From Jejuia pallidilutea (GTDB lineage: Bacteria > Bacteroidota > Bacteroidia > Flavobacteriales > Flavobacteriaceae), in contig NZ_PVEO01000003.1 of the NCBI RefSeq assembly GCF_002973595.1, positions 124,001 to 188,000 on the forward strand: a DNA stretch of 64,000 nucleotides. The letters are read 5' to 3'. This document shows positions 52,294 to 62,120 of the stretch, one piece after another (the first letter of the stretch is position 1; every line of letters starts with the position of its first letter). The notes below the pieces were generated by a model. That model had not been told where the DNA came from. It did not search any database and saw nothing but the letters and a program-made list of their open reading frames with translations. Both the position numbers and the translations under genes were made by a program.

Positions 52294-52695
52294 ATGTTAA
52301 AAGAATTCAAAGAATTTGCAATGAAGGGCAACCTTGTAGACATTGCAGTAGGTTTTGTAATGGGTGCTGCTTTTAAAGAAGTTGTATCATCATTTACAGG
52401 AGGAATTGTATCACCATTAATTGGTTTAATTTTCGATTCAGATTTCAAATCATTAAGGTATAAATTAAAAGAAGGCACATTAAACGATGCAGGAGAAATG
52501 GTAGGAGAAGTATTTTTAGAGTACGGTACTTTTTTAACGAATGTTATTGACTTTATTATAGTGGCTTTCGTAATGTTCTTGGTAGTAAAAGGCGTAAATA
52601 AAATGAAGAAAAAAGAGGAGCCAGCACCAGAAGCACCAGCAGGACCAACACAAGAGGAATTACTAATGGAAATTAGAGATGCGCTAAAAAAATAA
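52294..52695 (+). CDS. mscL: Large-conductance mechanosensitive channel
   Basis: A 133-residue inner-membrane protein opening on hypo-osmotic shock. The N-terminal amphipathic helix and TM1 are LKEFKEFAMKGNLVDIAVGFV (the FxxRGNxxDLAVG consensus with Lys for Arg), then MGAAFKEVVSSFTGGIVSPL. TM2 is TNVIDFIIVAFVMFLVVKGV, followed by the charged KKEEPAPEAPAGPTQEELL helix. Complete. Confidence 0.95.
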   Translation: MLKEFKEFAMKGNLVDIAVGFVMGAAFKEVVSSFTGGIVSPLIGLIFDSDFKSLRYKLKEGTLNDAGEMVGEVFLEYGTFLTNVIDFIIVAFVMFLVVKGVNKMKKKEEPAPEAPAGPTQEELLMEIRDALKK

Positions 52696-52733
52696 CAAAG
52701 TGTTAATTAAATAACAACCTGTTATTTGTTGTT

Positions 52734-52770
52734 AAAAAGCCCTTGTTTTCTTGAACTAAGGGCTTTTTTT
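52734..52770 (+). terminator. Intrinsic terminator of mscL
   Basis: Arms AAAAAGCCCTT and AAGGGCTTTTT with a 13-nt loop, then more T. Confidence 0.85.
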
Positions 52771-52918
52771 GTTCCATGAATTACAATTAATACTTAGTTT
52801 TGCGCACGCTTTTATAAAACGTTAAACAACGTGTACGTTATATTTTAAATGTTTATTACAACACAAAATTCATTATAAAACGTTTCATGTTACAAATTAA
52901 TACTAATAAAATAAACAG

Positions 52919-53908
52919 ATGAAAGTAGCTGTAGTTGGTGCCACTGGAATGGTGGGCGAAGTCATGTTAAAAGTTCTTGCTGAACGTAATTTTCCTGTAA
53001 CGGAATTAATTCCTGTAGCGTCTGAGCGCTCTGTGGGTAAAACTATTTCTTATAAAGGTAAAGATTATACCGTTGTTGGTTTAGATACTGCGGTTGCTAT
53101 GAAACCAGACATTGCTTTATTTTCTGCTGGTGGAGGCACATCTTTAGAATGGGCACCTAAATTTGCCGAGGCTGGTACAACCGTGGTAGATAATTCTTCA
53201 GCGTGGCGTATGGATCCTACTAAAAAATTGGTAGTACCAGAAATTAATGCTAGCGAATTAACTAAAACCGATAAAATTATTGCAAACCCTAACTGTTCTA
53301 CAATTCAGTTAGTAATGGCTTTAAATCCACTTCATAAAAAATATAAAATGAAACGTGTAGTGGTTTCCACATACCAGTCTGTTTCTGGTACCGGTGTTAA
53401 AGCGGTGCGCCAGTTAGAAAATGAGATTGCTGGTATTGAGGGCGAAATGGCGTATCCTTATCCCATAGGAAGAAATGCTTTACCACATTGTGATGTGTTT
53501 GAAGATAATGGCTATACTAAAGAAGAAATGAAGTTGGCCAGAGAGCCACAAAAAATAATGAACGACAGTACTTTTTCTGTGTCTGCAACGGCAGTAAGAA
53601 TTCCAACAGCTGGTGGACATTCAGAATCTGTTAATGTTGAATTTGAAAATGATTTTGATTTGGCCGATGTTCGTAAATTATTGCAAGAAACACCTGGTGT
53701 AATAGTTCAGGATAATACAGACACTAATACTTACCCTATGCCAATTTTTGCGCATGATAAAGATGAAGTGTTTGTAGGACGTATCCGTCGTGATGAAACA
53801 CAACCCAACACCTTAAATATGTGGATAGTTGCCGATAATCTGCGTAAAGGTGCCGCTACAAACACCATACAAATTGCAGAATATTTAATCGAGAATAATT
53901 TAGTGTAA
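52919..53908 (+). CDS. asd: Aspartate-semialdehyde dehydrogenase
   Basis: A 329-residue enzyme reducing aspartyl phosphate to the semialdehyde, the branch point to lysine/diaminopimelate, threonine and methionine. The NADP loop is VAVVGATGMVGEVMLKVL (about 3-20). The catalytic Cys lies in IIANPNCSTIQLVMAL (about 121-136), with SVSGTGVKAV and the His of RIPTAGGHSESVN completing the site. Own terminator downstream. Confidence 0.96.
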   Translation: MKVAVVGATGMVGEVMLKVLAERNFPVTELIPVASERSVGKTISYKGKDYTVVGLDTAVAMKPDIALFSAGGGTSLEWAPKFAEAGTTVVDNSSAWRMDPTKKLVVPEINASELTKTDKIIANPNCSTIQLVMALNPLHKKYKMKRVVVSTYQSVSGTGVKAVRQLENEIAGIEGEMAYPYPIGRNALPHCDVFEDNGYTKEEMKLAREPQKIMNDSTFSVSATAVRIPTAGGHSESVNVEFENDFDLADVRKLLQETPGVIVQDNTDTNTYPMPIFAHDKDEVFVGRIRRDETQPNTLNMWIVADNLRKGAATNTIQIAEYLIENNLV

Positions 53909-53928
53909 CGATAACCTTTCTTGGTTAT

Positions 53929-53958
53929 AAAAGGCTTCTATTCATTAGAAGCCTTTTT
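53929..53958 (+). terminator. Intrinsic terminator of asd
   Basis: Perfect 12-bp arms AAAAGGCTTCTA and TAGAAGCCTTTT with loop TTCAT, followed by T. Confidence 0.9.
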
Positions 53959-54021
53959 GGTTTATATGTTTACCTAATATTTGCGTTAGAAAAGATACTA
54001 AATACAATGCATTAAGTACTG

Positions 54022-54140
54022 TTTTTTGCGGATGGGCTCGCGTTAGGGATTGCAGTGGTAGCTTTTGCCGAGGCACGCATCGAGGCAAAACTTTTAACGT
54101 AAAGCCCGACCCCGCCGAAAAGCGGGGTAACGCCCAAAAA
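54022..54140 (-). repeat. Dispersed intergenic repeat, copy 2
   Basis: On the minus strand it reads TGGGCGTTACCCCGCTTTTC, then GGGGTCGGGCTTTACG, a hairpin (outer arms GTTTTGCC and GGCAAAAGC), then GCAATCCCTAACGCGAGCCC, parallel to copy 1 at 33104-33207. The hairpin stem bases differ (GCC/GGC instead of GG/CC) yet pair, indicating selection on structure. Confidence 0.65.
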
Positions 54141-54208
54141 CATTAACATTATATAAACAGGTTAAAATTTATAAATCTGCTATTTTTGATGAAATTAATA
54201 GCACTATT

Positions 54209-56371
54209 ATGAAAAAACTAATACTAACCACACTCATTATTATCGTAATAATGGGTTGTAAAGAAACTCAAGACAAAAACAATATTGTGGTGAATTATCC
54301 AAAAACAAAAACTGTTGATACCGTAGATACATATTTTGGTGTTGAGGTTAAAGACCCCTACAGATGGCTAGAAGACGATAGAAGCAGCGATACCGAAGCC
54401 TGGGTGAAAACACAAAACAAAACTACTTTTAATTATTTGGATAACATACCTTTTAGGGAAGATTTAAAAGAACGCTTATCTAAATTATGGAATTACGAAA
54501 AATTAGGCGCACCTTTTATTGAAGGCGATTACACCTATTTTTATAAGAACGATGGTCTGCAAAATCAATATGTAATCTATCGCCATAAAACAAGTGAGGC
54601 CCCTAGTACAGCATCTGTTTTTCTAGATCCAAACACGTTTTCAGAAGATGGCACAGTATCGTTGGGAAATATTAGTTTTTCAAAAAACGGAAAAATTGCC
54701 GCTTATTCTATTTCTGAAGGTGGTAGCGACTGGCGCAAGATTTTAGTTATGGATGCTGAAAGCAAAAAAATAGTTGAAGATACTTTAGTTGATATTAAAT
54801 TTAGTGGTATTTCTTGGTACAAAAACGAAGGCTTCTACTACTCTAGTTATGATAAGCCAAAGGGTAGTGAACTTTCTGCTAAAACAGATCAGCACAAAGT
54901 CTATTATCATAAATTAGGAACTCCACAAAAAAACGACAAACTCATCTTTGGTGGAACCCCAGAAGAAAAGCATAGGTATATTTATGCTACCGTTACCGAA
55001 GATAACAGGTATTTAGTGATTTCACCTAAAATCTCAACTTCGGGCAACAAACTATACATCAAAGATTTATCGCAACCTAACAGCGGGTTTACCACTATTG
55101 TAGATCATACCAATAGTGATACTTCTATTATTGATAATACAGGTAGTACATTGTTTTTAGTTACCAATTTAAACGCACCTAATAAAAAAATTGTATCGGT
55201 TGATGCGTCTAACCCTACACCTGAGAATTGGAAAGATGTTATTCCAGAAACTGAACATGTGCTATCGCCTTCAACTAGTGGCGAATATTTTATAACAGAA
55301 TACATGGTTGATGCCATTTCTAAAGTATTTCAATACGATTACAACGGAACATTAGTAAGAGAAATTAAACTTCCCGGTGTTGGTAATGCCAATGGCTTTG
55401 GGGCTAAAAAAGAAGAAAACATAGATTATTACTCCTTTACTAATTACAACACCCCAAGCAGTATTTATAAACTAAATTTAGAGACAGGTACATCAGAATT
55501 ATATTGGAAGCCATCAATTGCTTTCAATAGCGAAGATTATGAAAGCAACCAAGTATTTTACACCTCAAAAGATGGTACAAAAGTACCTATGATAATTACG
55601 CACAAAAAGGGTATTGAATTGAACGGTAAAAACCCAACTATTCTTTATGGTTATGGCGGATTCAATATTAGTTTAAACCCATCATTCAGTATTACCAATG
55701 CTGTTTGGATGGAACAAGGTGGTATTCTAGCGGTTCCTAACCTTCGTGGTGGTGGTGAATATGGTAAAAAATGGCATATTGCAGGTACTAAAATGCAAAA
55801 GCAAAATGTGTTTGATGATTTTATTGCCGCTGGTGAATATTTAATTGAGAACAAATACACATCTTCAGATTATTTAGCAATTAGAGGAGGTTCAAACGGT
55901 GGTTTACTGGTAGGTGCGGTAATGACACAACGTCCAGATTTAGCTAAAGTAGCGCTGCCTGCTGTTGGTGTTTTAGATATGTTACGTTACCACACGTTTA
56001 CCGCAGGTGCAGGTTGGGCTTACGATTATGGAACTGCAGAAGACAATAAAGATATGTTTGAGTATTTAAAAGGGTATTCGCCTGTGCACAATGTGAAAGA
56101 AGGTGTAGAATATCCGGCCACTTTAGTAACTACAGGAGACCACGACGACCGCGTTGTACCTGCACACAGTTTTAAGTTTGCGGCAGCATTACAAAGTAAA
56201 CAAACAGGAAACAACCCAACGCTAATACGCATTGAAACCGATGCTGGCCATGGCGCAGGAACGCCTGTAAGTAAAACTATTGAGCAGTATGCCGATATTT
56301 TTGGCTTTACACTTTACAATATGGGTTTTGAAACCTTACCAAGTAAAGCAAATGAGGCATTAAAAGGATAA
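54209..56371 (+). CDS. Prolyl oligopeptidase family lipoprotein (S9A)
   Basis: A 720-residue serine peptidase. Lipoprotein signal with lipobox IVIMGC (Cys17), so it is anchored in the envelope. The beta-propeller domain spans about 70-430, opening with [18 protein letters not shown]. The catalytic domain has Ser in [15 protein letters not shown] (about 550-564), Asp in [14 protein letters not shown] and His in [14 protein letters not shown]. It cleaves short peptides after proline; a role in using peptides in the periplasm is likely. Confidence 0.93.
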   Translation: MKKLILTTLIIIVIMGCKETQDKNNIVVNYPKTKTVDTVDTYFGVEVKDPYRWLEDDRSSDTEAWVKTQNKTTFNYLDNIPFREDLKERLSKLWNYEKLGAPFIEGDYTYFYKNDGLQNQYVIYRHKTSEAPSTASVFLDPNTFSEDGTVSLGNISFSKNGKIAAYSISEGGSDWRKILVMDAESKKIVEDTLVDIKFSGISWYKNEGFYYSSYDKPKGSELSAKTDQHKVYYHKLGTPQKNDKLIFGGTPEEKHRYIYATVTEDNRYLVISPKISTSGNKLYIKDLSQPNSGFTTIVDHTNSDTSIIDNTGSTLFLVTNLNAPNKKIVSVDASNPTPENWKDVIPETEHVLSPSTSGEYFITEYMVDAISKVFQYDYNGTLVREIKLPGVGNANGFGAKKEENIDYYSFTNYNTPSSIYKLNLETGTSELYWKPSIAFNSEDYESNQVFYTSKDGTKVPMIITHKKGIELNGKNPTILYGYGGFNISLNPSFSITNAVWMEQGGILAVPNLRGGGEYGKKWHIAGTKMQKQNVFDDFIAAGEYLIENKYTSSDYLAIRGGSNGGLLVGAVMTQRPDLAKVALPAVGVLDMLRYHTFTAGAGWAYDYGTAEDNKDMFEYLKGYSPVHNVKEGVEYPATLVTTGDHDDRVVPAHSFKFAAALQSKQTGNNPTLIRIETDAGHGAGTPVSKTIEQYADIFGFTLYNMGFETLPSKANEALKG

Positions 56372-56391
56372 TTTAAATACATAACCCATTT

Positions 56392-56424
56392 AGACCTGCA
56401 AGGTTTTAAAAACCTTGTAGGTCT
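56392..56424. repeat. REP-like palindrome, copy 1
   Basis: Arms AGACCTGCAAGGTTTT and AAAACCTTGTAGGTCT around a single A; one G-U-type mismatch. It belongs to the same family as the copies at 60730, 62571 and 63184, and may also end transcription of the peptidase gene. Confidence 0.75.
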
Positions 56425-56437
56425 TACTTTTTAGCCT

Positions 56438-57349
56438 ATGCTAAACATATCACATCTAAGCTTTTCATATGGTAAAACCAAAGTTTTAAAAGACATTTCT
56501 TTTGAAGTAAAACAGGGTGAAAATGTAGCCATAATAGGGGAAAGTGGCTCTGGAAAAAGTACGCTACTCAAATTATTGTATGGTGAGTATGATTTGAATG
56601 ACGGACAAATTTTTTGGAAAGACACCGAAATTTTAGGGCCAAAATACAACCTTGTTGTTGGATACGATTTTATGAAATACGTCGCCCAAGAATTCGATTT
56701 AATGCCTTTTATTACAGTTGAAGAAAACATAGCGAAACATTTGTCTCGATTTTTTCCAGAGGAAGCTCAACAACGCGTAGATGAATTAATTAAAGTGGTA
56801 CAACTTGAAGCATTTGCTAAACGTAAAGTAAAGACATTAAGCGGCGGACAAAAACAGCGTGTTGCACTTGCAAGAGCCTTAGTAAAAGCACCCGAAATTT
56901 TGTTGTTAGATGAACCTTTCGGTCATATAGATAATTTTAAAAAACAAAGTTTAAGACGTAGTGTTTTCAAATATCTAAAAGACAAAAACATTACGTGTAT
57001 CGTGGCTACCCACGATAAAGAAGATGTGCTTGGGTTTGCAGACCGCATGATTGTATTACATGATAATACTATTGTTGCAAATGCGCAACCAAAAGAACTT
57101 TTTGAAAATCCTGAATCTCCACTCATTGCAGCCTTTTTTGGGGAATTTAATGTGCTTAACAATACCATTTATTATGCACATCAACTAAAAATTGTATTGA
57201 AAAAAACCAATTTAAAAGGTATTGTAAAAAATACCTATTTTAACGGTGCCAATTGGTTAATTGAAGTTAATTGTAACAATAAACACTTGTTTATTCATCA
57301 TAATGAAAAAATAGAAAGTGGCGAAATTGTTTTTATAGCTTTTAGCTAA
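56438..57349 (+). CDS. ABC transporter ATP-binding protein
   Basis: A 303-residue ATPase. Walker A is IIGESGSGKSTLLKLLYG (about 31-48), the signature LSGGQKQRVALARALVKAP (about 139-157), Walker B ILLLDEPFGHID, and the switch His lies in IVATHDKED. A C-terminal extension of about 70 residues (LKIVLKKTNLKGIVKNTYF) looks like a TOBE-type domain, suggesting an importer of the nitrate/sulfate/spermidine class. No permease gene is adjacent, so its partner and substrate are unknown. Confidence 0.88.
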   Translation: MLNISHLSFSYGKTKVLKDISFEVKQGENVAIIGESGSGKSTLLKLLYGEYDLNDGQIFWKDTEILGPKYNLVVGYDFMKYVAQEFDLMPFITVEENIAKHLSRFFPEEAQQRVDELIKVVQLEAFAKRKVKTLSGGQKQRVALARALVKAPEILLLDEPFGHIDNFKKQSLRRSVFKYLKDKNITCIVATHDKEDVLGFADRMIVLHDNTIVANAQPKELFENPESPLIAAFFGEFNVLNNTIYYAHQLKIVLKKTNLKGIVKNTYFNGANWLIEVNCNNKHLFIHHNEKIESGEIVFIAFS

Positions 57350-57573
57350 TGGCATCTTATCGTATACATACAACAAAAGAGCTTAACTTAATTTCTCGCC
57401 GTCTTAAAACACGAAAACACAATTGTTTCGGTTACTACTATTGTTTCAGTAGTTGTGGGTTTTAAGTAAATTGACATTTATTCTTCCAACATATCTGCCA
57501 AATTATTATCAATATAATATTAGGCGTATTAATAGTTCCTATAGCTATTTTATATTGGAGTTTTAAGGGCTAG
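57349..57573 (+). pseudogene. Possible decayed small membrane-protein gene
   Basis: An ATG overlapping the ABC gene's stop (TAATG) opens 38 codons (MASYRIHTTKELNLISRRLK, then a Cys/Tyr-rich end). One base shift after that point instead gives ENTIVSVTTIVSVVVGFK, a much better membrane helix. Another frame further on reads ILGVLIVPIAILYWSFKG before a stop. Pieces of plausible membrane protein in successive frames suggest a small gene broken by frameshifts. It could equally be non-coding; no other gene is seen between the ABC gene and the MMPL gene. Confidence 0.3.
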
Positions 57574-57617
57574 CTAAAGCAGCGCATAATGGCAAAAGAT
57601 TAAAAGAATTGCTTTAG

Positions 57618-59870
57618 TTATTTATCAAACCTCTTTAACAACGCTGGCAAATAAAAAATATCTGTAATTAAAGCAATACCAACGGTTATGGCACATAAGG
57701 CACCAAAATCCCTCACCGAAGGTGTTGAGCTAGAAGCAATAATTAAAAACCCACCAACCAAAGCAATGGTTGTAGATAATAGTGCACCGCCTGTGTAATG
57801 CATTGCGTTGTCCATACGTTCTTCTGGAGTACCATGTTCCCCCTTACGCTTTCGGTATTTATGTACTAAGTGAATGGTATCATCCATAGCAATTCCTAAC
57901 ATTATGGGTGTAATCATAGCTGTAGTAACATCTAAGGGAATATGTAACACATTCATAAAAATTGCTAAAATGGCGAGCGGCAGTATATTGGGAATTAATA
58001 CCAAAATTGTAGTTCTTAAACTTTTTATGAAAAACCACAAGCATAGAAACGCCACGAAAAATGCTGCAAAAAATGATTTAAACTGTGTTTCGAGAATAAA
58101 ATTATTTAGCTGTGAAAATACCACTGCAAAGCCATTTATCTTCAAATTAAAAAGATTTGTATCAAAAGTATCTTCAAAAGCTGTTTTTATATCGTGCAAC
58201 ACCTGTTCTAACTCAGAGGTTCGCATTTCCATTAAGGTTAGCGTAAATCCAGCACTAGATAAATCTTCAGAAAACAACTTAAAAAAGCTGTTTTCGGCAA
58301 CATCAACTTCTGCTAAGGTATTTTTCAATTTTCCTTCAGAAATATTAGATGGAAATAAAACAGGTGACCGTTTTTCTAAAAAAGATTTGATGGTAACCAC
58401 CGAAACGGGTGAAGATATCAACGGGTTTTCCTGTAATTTGTTATGAAACACTTCTAACTTTTCCAACGCTTCCTTATTTAAAATAGCAGTACCATTGTTG
58501 GTTGAAACGTTAAGCTGTAACCTATTGCTACCGCCCAGTTCTACTTCCACGGTTCTCAGGTCGTTTTTAGCTTCACCTTCTGCTAATAAATCTCGAGAAT
58601 TGGTATCAATATCCACTTGAAAAATAGAATACAGTCCAAAAAGTAACACTAGTGTAAACACCGTAATTAAGGACGTTTTATATGCAGATGTAAACGTGTT
58701 TAACCACTCAATAAATTTGGTTTGCGAAATAAAATGGAGCTTTAAAATGGGTTTGGAGCTTTTAAAATTTAAGCTCATAAAACTAAAACCAATAATGGTA
58801 ATAACATATACCAAAATAAAGCTTAATACCAAGCCTATACAGGTAAAAACACCCATATTCTTAAATGCAGGAAGTGGCGATATATACAAGGCAAAATAAC
58901 CAACAAAAGTGGTTACGGTAGTGTAAAAGCAAGGTGTTAAGCTTCTACGAATAGCAATAGTAATTAAATTAACTTTAGAAAGCGATGTGTTTGCAATACC
59001 TTCTTTATGGTAAATATTTATAATATGTACGGCATCACTAACGCTATACACCATAAGAATTGTAGGTATTAGCATAGAAATCATGTTCAACGCAAAACCA
59101 AAAGAGGTAATTATACCAAATAGTAAACTAATAGGAACTGCTACAGAAAGCAAGGCAATTAATAAATACCGCTTACTTGGTAATAAAAATAAAAGCAGAA
59201 TGGTAATAACTAAAACCGTTAGTATACCAAAGGTTAAACTCTCCTTGTAAATACCTTTGCTGTAAGCTTCGTTAAGCACAGGTGGTCCTGTGAGGTAATA
59301 ATTTGAGTAAGATTTATCAATAATAGTTCTAATTTCTACTGCAATATCTTGTCGCTTTTCCTCAATAGTTGGCGTAGGTTTCATTTGGATGTAGAAAAAC
59401 TGATGCTTGTAGTCTTTTGTTACCAATTGCGATGCAATATTTGGTAGTTTTGAAAATAGGCTTTTTAGCCCTTTTTCGCTGCGTTTTGGGTTATACAAAT
59501 CATCAAAAATTATCTTATCATTCGCATAAATAGGATATTTAGCCTTTGCTAAGCTGAATGTAGTTTTTACATAAGGCAATGTTTCAATGTCTTGGTGTAA
59601 TTGTTTTAGAGCGTTTACATCGTTTTCTCCAATGGCATTTTTAACAGGTAGCATAGCAATAAAAATCTCATCTGATCCAAATTTTTCCTGAAACTCAATA
59701 TACGCTTTATAACTGGGATCGTCTTCTAAAAACCATATAGACAGCGAGTTATCTACACTAAGTTTATTAAGGGTTTGGTGACCTGCAAGTGCCATTAACA
59801 CCGTAAACATTACAATAATTACAATTCTGAATTTTATAATGAATTGTATACTATGTTTTAGTTTATTCAT
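57618..59870 (-). CDS. MMPL/RND-superfamily transporter
   Basis: A 750-residue inner-membrane protein, start at ATG 59870, 2 bp after the preceding gene's stop. An N-terminal helix is followed by a large periplasmic loop (DNSLSIWFLEDDPSYKAYIEF), helices 2-6 (MISMLIPTILMVYSVSDAVHIINIY), a second loop, and helices 8-12 (TTAMITPIMLGIAMDDTIHLVHKY). The repeated D-x-x-H-x-x motifs in helices 4 and 10 are typical proton-relay positions of MMPL/SSD proteins. Last gene of the biosynthetic operon; a lipid or polyene product is the likely cargo. Confidence 0.88.
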   Translation of the reverse strand: MNKLKHSIQFIIKFRIVIIVMFTVLMALAGHQTLNKLSVDNSLSIWFLEDDPSYKAYIEFQEKFGSDEIFIAMLPVKNAIGENDVNALKQLHQDIETLPYVKTTFSLAKAKYPIYANDKIIFDDLYNPKRSEKGLKSLFSKLPNIASQLVTKDYKHQFFYIQMKPTPTIEEKRQDIAVEIRTIIDKSYSNYYLTGPPVLNEAYSKGIYKESLTFGILTVLVITILLLFLLPSKRYLLIALLSVAVPISLLFGIITSFGFALNMISMLIPTILMVYSVSDAVHIINIYHKEGIANTSLSKVNLITIAIRRSLTPCFYTTVTTFVGYFALYISPLPAFKNMGVFTCIGLVLSFILVYVITIIGFSFMSLNFKSSKPILKLHFISQTKFIEWLNTFTSAYKTSLITVFTLVLLFGLYSIFQVDIDTNSRDLLAEGEAKNDLRTVEVELGGSNRLQLNVSTNNGTAILNKEALEKLEVFHNKLQENPLISSPVSVVTIKSFLEKRSPVLFPSNISEGKLKNTLAEVDVAENSFFKLFSEDLSSAGFTLTLMEMRTSELEQVLHDIKTAFEDTFDTNLFNLKINGFAVVFSQLNNFILETQFKSFFAAFFVAFLCLWFFIKSLRTTILVLIPNILPLAILAIFMNVLHIPLDVTTAMITPIMLGIAMDDTIHLVHKYRKRKGEHGTPEERMDNAMHYTGGALLSTTIALVGGFLIIASSSTPSVRDFGALCAITVGIALITDIFYLPALLKRFDK

Positions 59871-59872
59871 AA

Positions 59873-60436
59873 CTAACAAAAGGCGTAAGCCCCGTAATTG
59901 CCGTGGTGGGTTAAACTTAAGGGCTGTACTTTAGATTTTACATGAATGCTTGGAACACCGTGTCTTGAGGTTGAAATTTTAAGGTGTGTTTTGGAAACAC
60001 CAAACACATTTGCTGCTGCTTTTAAAACGGTATTTCTAATAGTTTTACTCTGCGCTTTAGCGGTAGTATTTTTAAATTTGATGACTTTTGAAGTGATGGG
60101 TTGCACATCCAACCGTGCTTCAGAAATAATGTAATAAGGCGTTATTTGGGTGGCAACATAACATGTAAATGTTTTAAACCTTACCATACTAATAGCGCCT
60201 TCAGTACTACATTCAAACCCTTTAGGATTGTAAAACCTACTTGGATGTTGCTGCGTGTACAATTTATAGGCAGCTTCCTTCATGCTCCATAATTGCCAAA
60301 CCATCAAAAAAGGGGTTTCAGCATTACGAATCGTAAACTGCTCTTTGGTTGTGAATAGCTTTTCTAAAAATCGTGGACGTTGCCAGTTAGATGCGCTTTT
60401 GGCTTCGTTAATATCAACAATATCGTTACCAACCAT
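59873..60436 (-). CDS. 4'-phosphopantetheinyl transferase
   Basis: A 187-residue enzyme that attaches phosphopantetheine from CoA to the carrier-protein Ser. Motifs: MVGNDIVDINEAK (magnesium-binding Asp, about 4-8) and LWSMKEAAYKLYTQQ (W-x-x-K-E-A-x-x-K, about 48-62). The start ATG overlaps the stop of the ACP gene by one base, so it clearly serves that ACP. Confidence 0.88.
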   Translation of the reverse strand: MVGNDIVDINEAKSASNWQRPRFLEKLFTTKEQFTIRNAETPFLMVWQLWSMKEAAYKLYTQQHPSRFYNPKGFECSTEGAISMVRFKTFTCYVATQITPYYIISEARLDVQPITSKVIKFKNTTAKAQSKTIRNTVLKAAANVFGVSKTHLKISTSRHGVPSIHVKSKVQPLSLTHHGNYGAYAFC

Positions 60437-60687
60437 TACCCTGCTAGTTTGGTATTTACAATAGCCATTGCGGATTTTACATCTAGCATTTTTTCCATGT
60501 CCTCATTTTCTAGACGGATATCGAATTCATCTTCAATATCAAGAATAATATCTACCAAGTTTGCAGAGTTTATTTTTAAATCTTTCACAAAATCGGTGTC
60601 TTCTGAAAGATTTTTAAAAGCGTCTTCATCTTGAATGTAAGGCTTAATTATCGCTTTTAGCTTGCTTATTAATTCGTTATTCTCCAT
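60436..60687 (-). CDS. Acyl carrier protein
   Basis: An 83-residue acidic helical protein. The phosphopantetheine Ser lies in LKINSANLVDIILDIEDEFD (about 37-56), where the usual Asp-Ser-Leu is replaced by Asn-Ser-Ala, a change often seen in specialised ACPs of secondary pathways. It carries the growing acyl chain between the ketosynthase, reductase and dehydratase of this operon. Confidence 0.88.
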   Translation of the reverse strand: MENNELISKLKAIIKPYIQDEDAFKNLSEDTDFVKDLKINSANLVDIILDIEDEFDIRLENEDMEKMLDVKSAMAIVNTKLAG

Positions 60688-60729
60688 AGTAATTTTTCTT
60701 ATGCTAAGTTACGAAACACATCATAAAAA

Positions 60730-60763
60730 AGACCTTACAGGTTTTAAAAAACCTATGAGGTCT
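60730..60763. repeat. REP-like palindrome, copy 2
   Basis: Arms AGACCTTACAGGTTTT and AAAACCTATGAGGTCT with a 2-nt loop, more diverged than the others, between the ketosynthase and ACP genes. Confidence 0.7.
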
Positions 60764-60783
60764 AATAAATCTATTTAATAGGT

Positions 60784-62058
60784 TTAAAGTGTAAACTTTT
60801 TAAACACAACACAAGCATTAACATCACCAAAACCAAAACTGGCTTTAATAATAGTATTGAATGTTGTTTCTATTTTTTGCTGCGGAATTTTTTCGAAATG
60901 CACTAAAGCTGCAATTTCTGGGAGTATGTCCTCACAATTAATATTAGGTGCTATAAATTGTTTTTTAAGTTGAATAACGCTCGCCACACATTCTATAGCG
61001 CCTGCTGCGGCCAAACAATGGCCAACTAACGACTTTGTTGAGTTTATATAAGGGAATTCATTACCTTTTCTATGTAGGGCTTTCGTCCAGTTTTCTACTT
61101 CTAACCCGTCTTTTGATGTTGCTGTTAAATGACCATTAATTACATCAATATCATGTGCAACAACTCCAGAGTTTTCCATGGCCTTAACAATACAATGTTG
61201 CACAGCAGTAGGGTTTGGTGCTGTTAGCGTACCACCTTGACGTTGTCCGCCAGAATTTACCGCGCCACCCAAAACCTCAGCATAAATTGTAGCACCGCGT
61301 TTTAAAGCACTATCTAAAGATTCTAAAACCAATGCGCCTGCGCCACTTCCTGGTACAAAGCCACTAGCTGTGGCACTCATAGGGCGAGACCCTTCTTTTG
61401 GACTGTCGTTGTGTTTGTAAGTCATTACACGCATAGCATCAAAACCGCCCCAAACATAAGGGCCGTGGTCGCTACAACTGCCAACCAACATGCGTTTTGC
61501 TTTACCATGTTGTATACGTTCTAAACCCATAAGTAGTGCTTCGGTTCCTGTACTACATGCCGAAGAATTTGTAGTAACTTGGTTGCCTAAACCCAACATA
61601 CCGCTTAAATAGGCACTTACGCCACTGGTCATGGTTTGCAATACCACAGTACTTCCTAATCGGCGCACATTGCCTTCATCTAATTTGTAAATGGCTTCTC
61701 TAAATTTTTCAACACCAGAAGTTCCTGTTCCAAAAATAAGCCCTGTATCTGCATCCAACTCACTTTCGGCATTAATATTGAAACCAGCATCTTTCCAAGC
61801 ATCAATTCCTGCAATGCAACCGTATAAAATGCCCGAACTATTAAATCCTCGCAACTGCAAATCAGTGAAATATTTTGATTGTAATGCTTCTGAAATATTA
61901 GGAATTCCACCTATCTGACAAGAAAAATTTAAATCTTTTAGTTGTTGATGGAATGTAATGCCTGATGTTCCGTTTTTTAACGCTTCGGTGAATTTTGCAA
62001 CACCAACACCATTTGGTGCAACTACACCTAATCCCGTAATAACTACTCTGTTTTTCAT
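60784..62058 (-). CDS. Beta-ketoacyl-ACP synthase (KAS I/II type)
   Basis: A 424-residue condensing enzyme of thiolase fold. The nucleophile Cys168 lies in VTTNSSACSTGTEALLMG. The two catalytic His lie in VINGHLTATSKDGLEVEN and KSLVGHCLAAAGAIECV. It extends an acyl-ACP with malonyl-ACP. The active-site His of the first motif is followed by Leu-Thr-Ala-Thr rather than the usual GTST-type sequence, marking a secondary-metabolism clade. The gap to the dehydratase is only 62 bp. Confidence 0.9.
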   Translation of the reverse strand: MKNRVVITGLGVVAPNGVGVAKFTEALKNGTSGITFHQQLKDLNFSCQIGGIPNISEALQSKYFTDLQLRGFNSSGILYGCIAGIDAWKDAGFNINAESELDADTGLIFGTGTSGVEKFREAIYKLDEGNVRRLGSTVVLQTMTSGVSAYLSGMLGLGNQVTTNSSACSTGTEALLMGLERIQHGKAKRMLVGSCSDHGPYVWGGFDAMRVMTYKHNDSPKEGSRPMSATASGFVPGSGAGALVLESLDSALKRGATIYAEVLGGAVNSGGQRQGGTLTAPNPTAVQHCIVKAMENSGVVAHDIDVINGHLTATSKDGLEVENWTKALHRKGNEFPYINSTKSLVGHCLAAAGAIECVASVIQLKKQFIAPNINCEDILPEIAALVHFEKIPQQKIETTFNTIIKASFGFGDVNACVVFKKFTL

Positions 62059-62120
62059 GCTTTTAACATTCCTAAAATTAATCCTTTAACCACCAATTCT
62101 CTTTTTGAAAATTTTATATG

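Noticed and set aside
57874-58446. 190-codon plus-strand frame inside the MMPL gene
   Set aside because: It lies wholly opposite a well-supported transporter; its composition mirrors the reverse complement of membrane-helix codons.
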